Below, piece by piece: positions 60,579 through 64,000 of a stretch of DNA of 64,000 bases (the stretch's first letter is position 1; each line of letters begins with the position of its first letter). This stretch comes from JASBZA01 sp964392065 (GTDB lineage: Bacteria; Bacillota; Clostridia; Saccharofermentanales; Fastidiosipilaceae), in contig CAYMOG010000001.1 in the NCBI GenBank assembly GCA_964392065.1, forward strand, positions 78,733-142,732. The letters are read 5' to 3'. The notes under the pieces were generated by a model, which made no database searches, was not told the origin of the DNA, and saw only the letters and a list, made by a program, of their open reading frames with translations. The translations under genes were made by a program, and so were the position numbers.

Positions 60579-61094
60579 ATGGCAATAAAAGGAAAAATAA
60601 CAATGGAATCCGGTAAGGAGATGGCTTTTGAGCTCTTACCTGAATACGCACCTAATACCGTAAATAATTTTGCGAAATTAGTCGAAGAGGGTTTTTATAA
60701 TGGTTTAATTTTCCATCGTGTGATTAAGGGTTTTATGATACAAGGTGGCTGTCCTGATGGTACGGGTATGGGTGGCCCTGGTCATCGGATTAAAGGCGAG
60801 TTTCATAGTAACCGTTTTGCCAATGACTTGAAACATACGAAGGGCGTATTATCCATGGCGCGTTCTATGCATCCGGATTCCGCAGGATCTCAGTTCTTCA
60901 TCATGCATGAAGTGTCCCCCCATTTAGATGGTGAGTATGCGGCCTTCGGTATACTGACCGATGGTTTGGAAGTTTTAGATGAGATTGCAAATACTGCTAC
61001 AGACTACAGCGATCGTCCGCTAGAAGAACAAAAGATTAAAAGTATAGAGCTTACGGAAGGTCTAGATGAGATCGGTGAAGTCGATACTTTATAA
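60579..61094 (+). CDS. Cyclophilin-type peptidyl-prolyl isomerase
   Basis: 171 aa, no signal peptide, so cytosolic. Core motifs GLIFHRVIKGFMIQGGCPDGTGMGG (in part) and LSMARSMHPDSAGSQFFIM and LDGEYAAFGIL, with the catalytic Arg in FHRV. Accelerates proline isomerisation during folding. AAAGGAG precedes the ATG. It lies 17 bases after pncB. Confidence 0.95.
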   Translation: MAIKGKITMESGKEMAFELLPEYAPNTVNNFAKLVEEGFYNGLIFHRVIKGFMIQGGCPDGTGMGGPGHRIKGEFHSNRFANDLKHTKGVLSMARSMHPDSAGSQFFIMHEVSPHLDGEYAAFGILTDGLEVLDEIANTATDYSDRPLEEQKIKSIELTEGLDEIGEVDTL

Positions 61095-61201
61095 AGCGTA
61101 AGTGACTGGAGGCTTAGATGACGCTTCTATAGGTACTTGTGTTATGAACGGTACTCAAGAAAATGAGAAGACGTTCCTATTTGCTTAGAAAGTGTAATTG
61201 G

Positions 61202-61225
61202 AATAGGGACTTGAGGGTCCCTATT
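61202..61225 (+). other. Hairpin in the metG leader
   Basis: A perfect 9-bp stem AATAGGGAC/GTCCCTATT with a 6-base loop, in the 186-base gap upstream of metG. No T tract follows and no T-box or S-box consensus was found. Role unknown; mRNA stability or regulation is possible. Confidence 0.4.
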
Positions 61226-61280
61226 GCCGTATTACCATTTAGAGAAATGCAATCTAGAGACGAGAGAAAGAGGAGAGACT

Positions 61281-63212
61281 ATGTCAAGTGAACATAAAGA
61301 AAAGTACTATATCACGACCCCGATTTATTATCCTAGTGATAAGCTACATATAGGCCATGCATACAGCACCGTCGCAGCGGATACTCTAGCGCGTTATAAC
61401 CGTCTGAAGGGTAAGGAAGTATACTTTCTTACTGGTATGGATGAACATGGACAAAAAATTGAAGAAAAGGCTTCAGAAAAAGGTGTAAGCCCCCAAGCGT
61501 ACGTAGATGAGATGGCAGTTGGCATTAAATCTCTCTGGAAATTATTAAATATTACGTATGATGGATTCATACGTACGACAGATGAAAAACATGAACAAGC
61601 TGTGCAGAAAATTTTTCAAGATTTGTATGATAGAGGAGAAATATACAAAGGCAGCTACGAAGGCTGGTATTGTACTTCCTGTGAAGCATTCTGGACGCAA
61701 ACCCAACTCGTAGATGACCATTGCCCCGATTGTGGTGGACCTGTAAATCTTACCCAAGAAGAGAGTTATTTCTTCCGATTAAGTAAATATCAAGAACGTT
61801 TAGAAAAACTATTATCTGAAACGCATTTCTTACAACCAGAATCTTCTAAAAACGAAATGTTATCCTTTATCCGTCAAGGTCTAGATGATTTGGCGGTTTC
61901 TAGAACCTCCTTCGATTGGGGAATAAAAGTACCTTTTGATGATAAACACGTCATTTACGTCTGGGTTGATGCCCTTACAAACTACATTACAGCACTAGGC
62001 TATCCAGACGATAAAGAGGGTTTATTTAAGAAATTCTGGCCTGCTAATGTACATTTGATGGCCAAAGAAATCGCCCGTTTCCATACCATTATCTGGCCAG
62101 CTCTCCTCATGGCATTAGATTTACCACTTCCAGAGCATGTTTTTGCCCACGGTTGGATCTTATTTAATAACAGCAAAATGTCTAAGTCCAAAGGAAATGT
62201 AGTAGATCCTGTGTTATTAAGTGAACGCTATGGTGTCGATAGTATTAGATATTTTCTCTTGCGTGATATGCCATTTGGACATGATGGGAATTTTAGTAAT
62301 CAAGCTCTAGTAGAGAGAATTAATTCTGATTTAGCAAATGATTTAGGTAATCTTCTAAGTCGAACCGTTGCTATGGTGAAGAAGTATATGGAAGGTATCC
62401 TTCCTGACGCTCGAGAAGAAGCTGCAATCGATCAAGAGATTCTTGTTCAGGCTGAAGAAACCCGTTTATTAGTCGATGAGCATCTTAGTAAAATGCAGTT
62501 TAGCTTTGCTTTAGCCTCTATATGGAAGCTTATTTCAAGAGCGAATAAATATATTGATGAGACGGAACCATGGATACTTGGCAAAGATGAAGGGCAAAAA
62601 GCGCGTCTAGCCCAGGTACTAGGTACTCTATTGGAAGTGCTTCGTGTTGTAGCGGTATTACTTACGCCTTTTATGCCACAAACATCTGAAGATATATTAG
62701 ATGTTTTAGGTGTCGAAGGAGATGAGCGTCTACTGACAAGTTTCCAGAGATTTGAAACTCATAAATCGATTACAGAAACTAAACCCTTATTTCCAAGGCT
62801 TGACCTAGAGGAAGAAATCGCTTGGCTCGAGTCTGAATTGGCGAAGTATGAAGAGCCTATTGCAGAAGAAATCGAACATAAGGCAGAAATTACATATCCT
62901 GATTTCGAGAAATTAGAAATGCTCGTGGGCCAAGTTCTAACTTGTGAAAAAGTGACAGGTGCGGATCGACTTTTGAAATTCACTCTAGATATTGGTGATG
63001 GTCATGAACGTACGGTAGTGTCAGGTATTGCGGAGTATTACAATGCAGAAAAACTCCTAGGACGTAAACTTGTTTATTTGGCAAATTTAAGTGGCCGGAA
63101 GATTCGTGGTGTGCTGTCTCAGGGTATGATTTTAAGTACGGAAGATAAAGAAGGTAATCTGAAACTGTTAGAAGTACATGAAGATGCGAAACCAGGAGAT
63201 ATTGTAGGATAA
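61281..63212 (+). CDS. metG: Methionyl-tRNA synthetase
   Basis: 643 aa. Class I synthetase. HIGH at residues 23-26 (KLHIGHAYS), a zinc knuckle CTSC..CPDC, NSKMSKSKGN, an anticodon-binding helical domain and a C-terminal tRNA-binding OB domain (about 540-643, with VGQVLTCEKVTGADRLLKF). The ATG at 61281 follows AGAGGAGAG; the frame extends to 61224 with no binding site and untypical residues. Stop overlaps tatD start (TAATG). Confidence 0.98.
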   Translation: MSSEHKEKYYITTPIYYPSDKLHIGHAYSTVAADTLARYNRLKGKEVYFLTGMDEHGQKIEEKASEKGVSPQAYVDEMAVGIKSLWKLLNITYDGFIRTTDEKHEQAVQKIFQDLYDRGEIYKGSYEGWYCTSCEAFWTQTQLVDDHCPDCGGPVNLTQEESYFFRLSKYQERLEKLLSETHFLQPESSKNEMLSFIRQGLDDLAVSRTSFDWGIKVPFDDKHVIYVWVDALTNYITALGYPDDKEGLFKKFWPANVHLMAKEIARFHTIIWPALLMALDLPLPEHVFAHGWILFNNSKMSKSKGNVVDPVLLSERYGVDSIRYFLLRDMPFGHDGNFSNQALVERINSDLANDLGNLLSRTVAMVKKYMEGILPDAREEAAIDQEILVQAEETRLLVDEHLSKMQFSFALASIWKLISRANKYIDETEPWILGKDEGQKARLAQVLGTLLEVLRVVAVLLTPFMPQTSEDILDVLGVEGDERLLTSFQRFETHKSITETKPLFPRLDLEEEIAWLESELAKYEEPIAEEIEHKAEITYPDFEKLEMLVGQVLTCEKVTGADRLLKFTLDIGDGHERTVVSGIAEYYNAEKLLGRKLVYLANLSGRKIRGVLSQGMILSTEDKEGNLKLLEVHEDAKPGDIVG

Positions 63213-64000
63213 TGCTAGAACTCTACGATACCCATACGCATTTGAATTCCGATCCATTTATTACGAATATATTGCCTTACTTAAGTAGAGCTAGGGAAGC
63301 AAATGTGAAGTATATGAATGTTATAGGTTATGATTTGGAGTCGTCCGCTAGAGCAGTGGACCTGGCTCTGGCTCACGAAGAACTCTATGCTGTAATCGGA
63401 ATCCATCCCCATGATGCTGTAGAGTGGTCCGATGAGGCTAGAGTTAAATTGGAGGCATTATTGGAGCTAGGGGGTCGAAAGGTATTAGCTATTGGAGAGA
63501 TTGGATTGGATTACCATTTCTCCGATCGGCATAGCGATAGCGTGCAAGCCGAGGCTTTCGTAGGACAAATGGACTTGGCTTTTGCCTATAATCTACCATT
63601 CGTGGTCCACTGTCGTGATGCGCAAGAGGACTGTTGGAAGCTTATAGAAGCCCAGAGACAGAAGGGAACCTTACTATCCACTCCTGGCGTGTTCCACTGC
63701 TTTTCGGGAGATCAAGCGTTTGCAAATCGTGTTTTATCGGGAGGATTCTATTTAGGTTTCGATGGCCCTATTACATTCAAGAATGGACAAGAAAGTTTAG
63801 ATATTGCCTTGAACACTCCAATGGATAGACTTGTACTCGAAACGGATTGTCCATATTTAGCTCCAGTCCCTAAGCGTGGGAAGACCAATGAACCTTCGTA
63901 TCTTCCATTTATCTTGGAGAAATTGGCAGAAACTAAAGACATATCTTATGAGGAAATTTCTCGTATCACGACAGAAAATGCAAAGAGATTGTTTAACTTA
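63212..64000 (+). CDS. tatD: TatD-family metal-dependent hydrolase, nearly complete
   Basis: 263 codons seen; the frame runs off the window end, probably only a few residues from its stop. YDTHTHLN at the start, GEIGLDYH, VVHCRDA, FHCFSG and ETDCPYLAP give the metal ligands of this TIM-barrel deoxyribonuclease group. Gene metG-tatD is a common Firmicutes pair. Start ATG overlaps the metG stop by one base. Confidence 0.95.
   Translation, partial: MLELYDTHTHLNSDPFITNILPYLSRAREANVKYMNVIGYDLESSARAVDLALAHEELYAVIGIHPHDAVEWSDEARVKLEALLELGGRKVLAIGEIGLDYHFSDRHSDSVQAEAFVGQMDLAFAYNLPFVVHCRDAQEDCWKLIEAQRQKGTLLSTPGVFHCFSGDQAFANRVLSGGFYLGFDGPITFKNGQESLDIALNTPMDRLVLETDCPYLAPVPKRGKTNEPSYLPFILEKLAETKDISYEEISRITTENAKRLFNL

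Noticed and set aside
61095..61280. T-box or SAM riboswitch before metG
   Set aside because: No GGTGGNACCGCG-type antiterminator, no specifier loop context, no S-box core and no terminator were found.

Overview
The window looks like a chromosomal segment of a low-to-moderate GC member of the Bacillota, most likely a Clostridia-type bacterium. The S10-spc-alpha ribosomal gene order is typical of Firmicutes and ends in rpoA-rplQ-ecfA-ecfT-truA. Shine-Dalgarno sequences are strong (AGGAGG-like), and the intrinsic terminators are short GC stems with T tracts. The lipoprotein has no outer-membrane features. Zinc-type (Cys4) forms of S14, S4 and L36 are present. I see no rRNA, tRNA, CRISPR array, transposase or phage gene. 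The genus cannot be fixed from the sequence alone.

Layout. 1-9.6 kb is a cell-wall amino-sugar salvage region. It holds the end of a beta-lactamase-family hydrolase, then on the minus strand an ABC sugar importer (lipoprotein and two permeases, no ATPase) and anmK-murR. Divergent on the plus strand are nagZ, a MurK-like kinase and a GlmA-like acetyltransferase. 9.6-15.7 kb has an XRE-regulator remnant, an unknown membrane protein, a large MacB-like ABC exporter, and a catalase preceded by a near-perfect PerR box. 15.9-31.6 kb is mostly central metabolism: FGGY kinase plus transketolase, gpmI, a MATE exporter, eno, a uridine kinase-like protein, metA, trxA and alr, then an orphan MsmK/UgpC-type ATPase that could energise importers lacking their own ATPase. 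31.7-39.4 kb is a cell-envelope block: a CdaR/PucR-type regulator directly followed by ftsE, ftsX, an EnvC-like M23 peptidase, an S41 peptidase, a methyltransferase and hslO. 39.5-55.6 kb is the full S10-spc-alpha ribosomal superoperon, starting with a strong promoter and a roughly 260-nt structured leader. It contains an internal terminator-like hairpin between secY and adk and an internal promoter before rpmJ. 55.6-64 kb has a fused two-domain ECF ATPase, ecfT, truA, pncB, a cyclophilin, metG and a nearly complete tatD.

How the parts work together. The salvage genes fit import of muropeptide sugars, cytosolic splitting by NagZ, and phosphorylation by AnmK and MurK, under a MurR-like SIS-domain repressor. 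A spaced palindrome lies between the divergent anmK and nagZ transcripts. MurQ and NagA, needed to complete the route, are not in the window. Several starts are set by ribosome-binding sites rather than by the longest open frame, and four genes appear to start with TTG.

The least ordinary signals are: the ABC-linked AnmK/NagZ/MurK salvage locus; the regulator-ftsEX-hydrolase operon with a palindrome inside its promoter; the S10 leader; a 48-residue N-terminal extension on L22; an insertion in L17; and the EcfA1-EcfA2 fusion.
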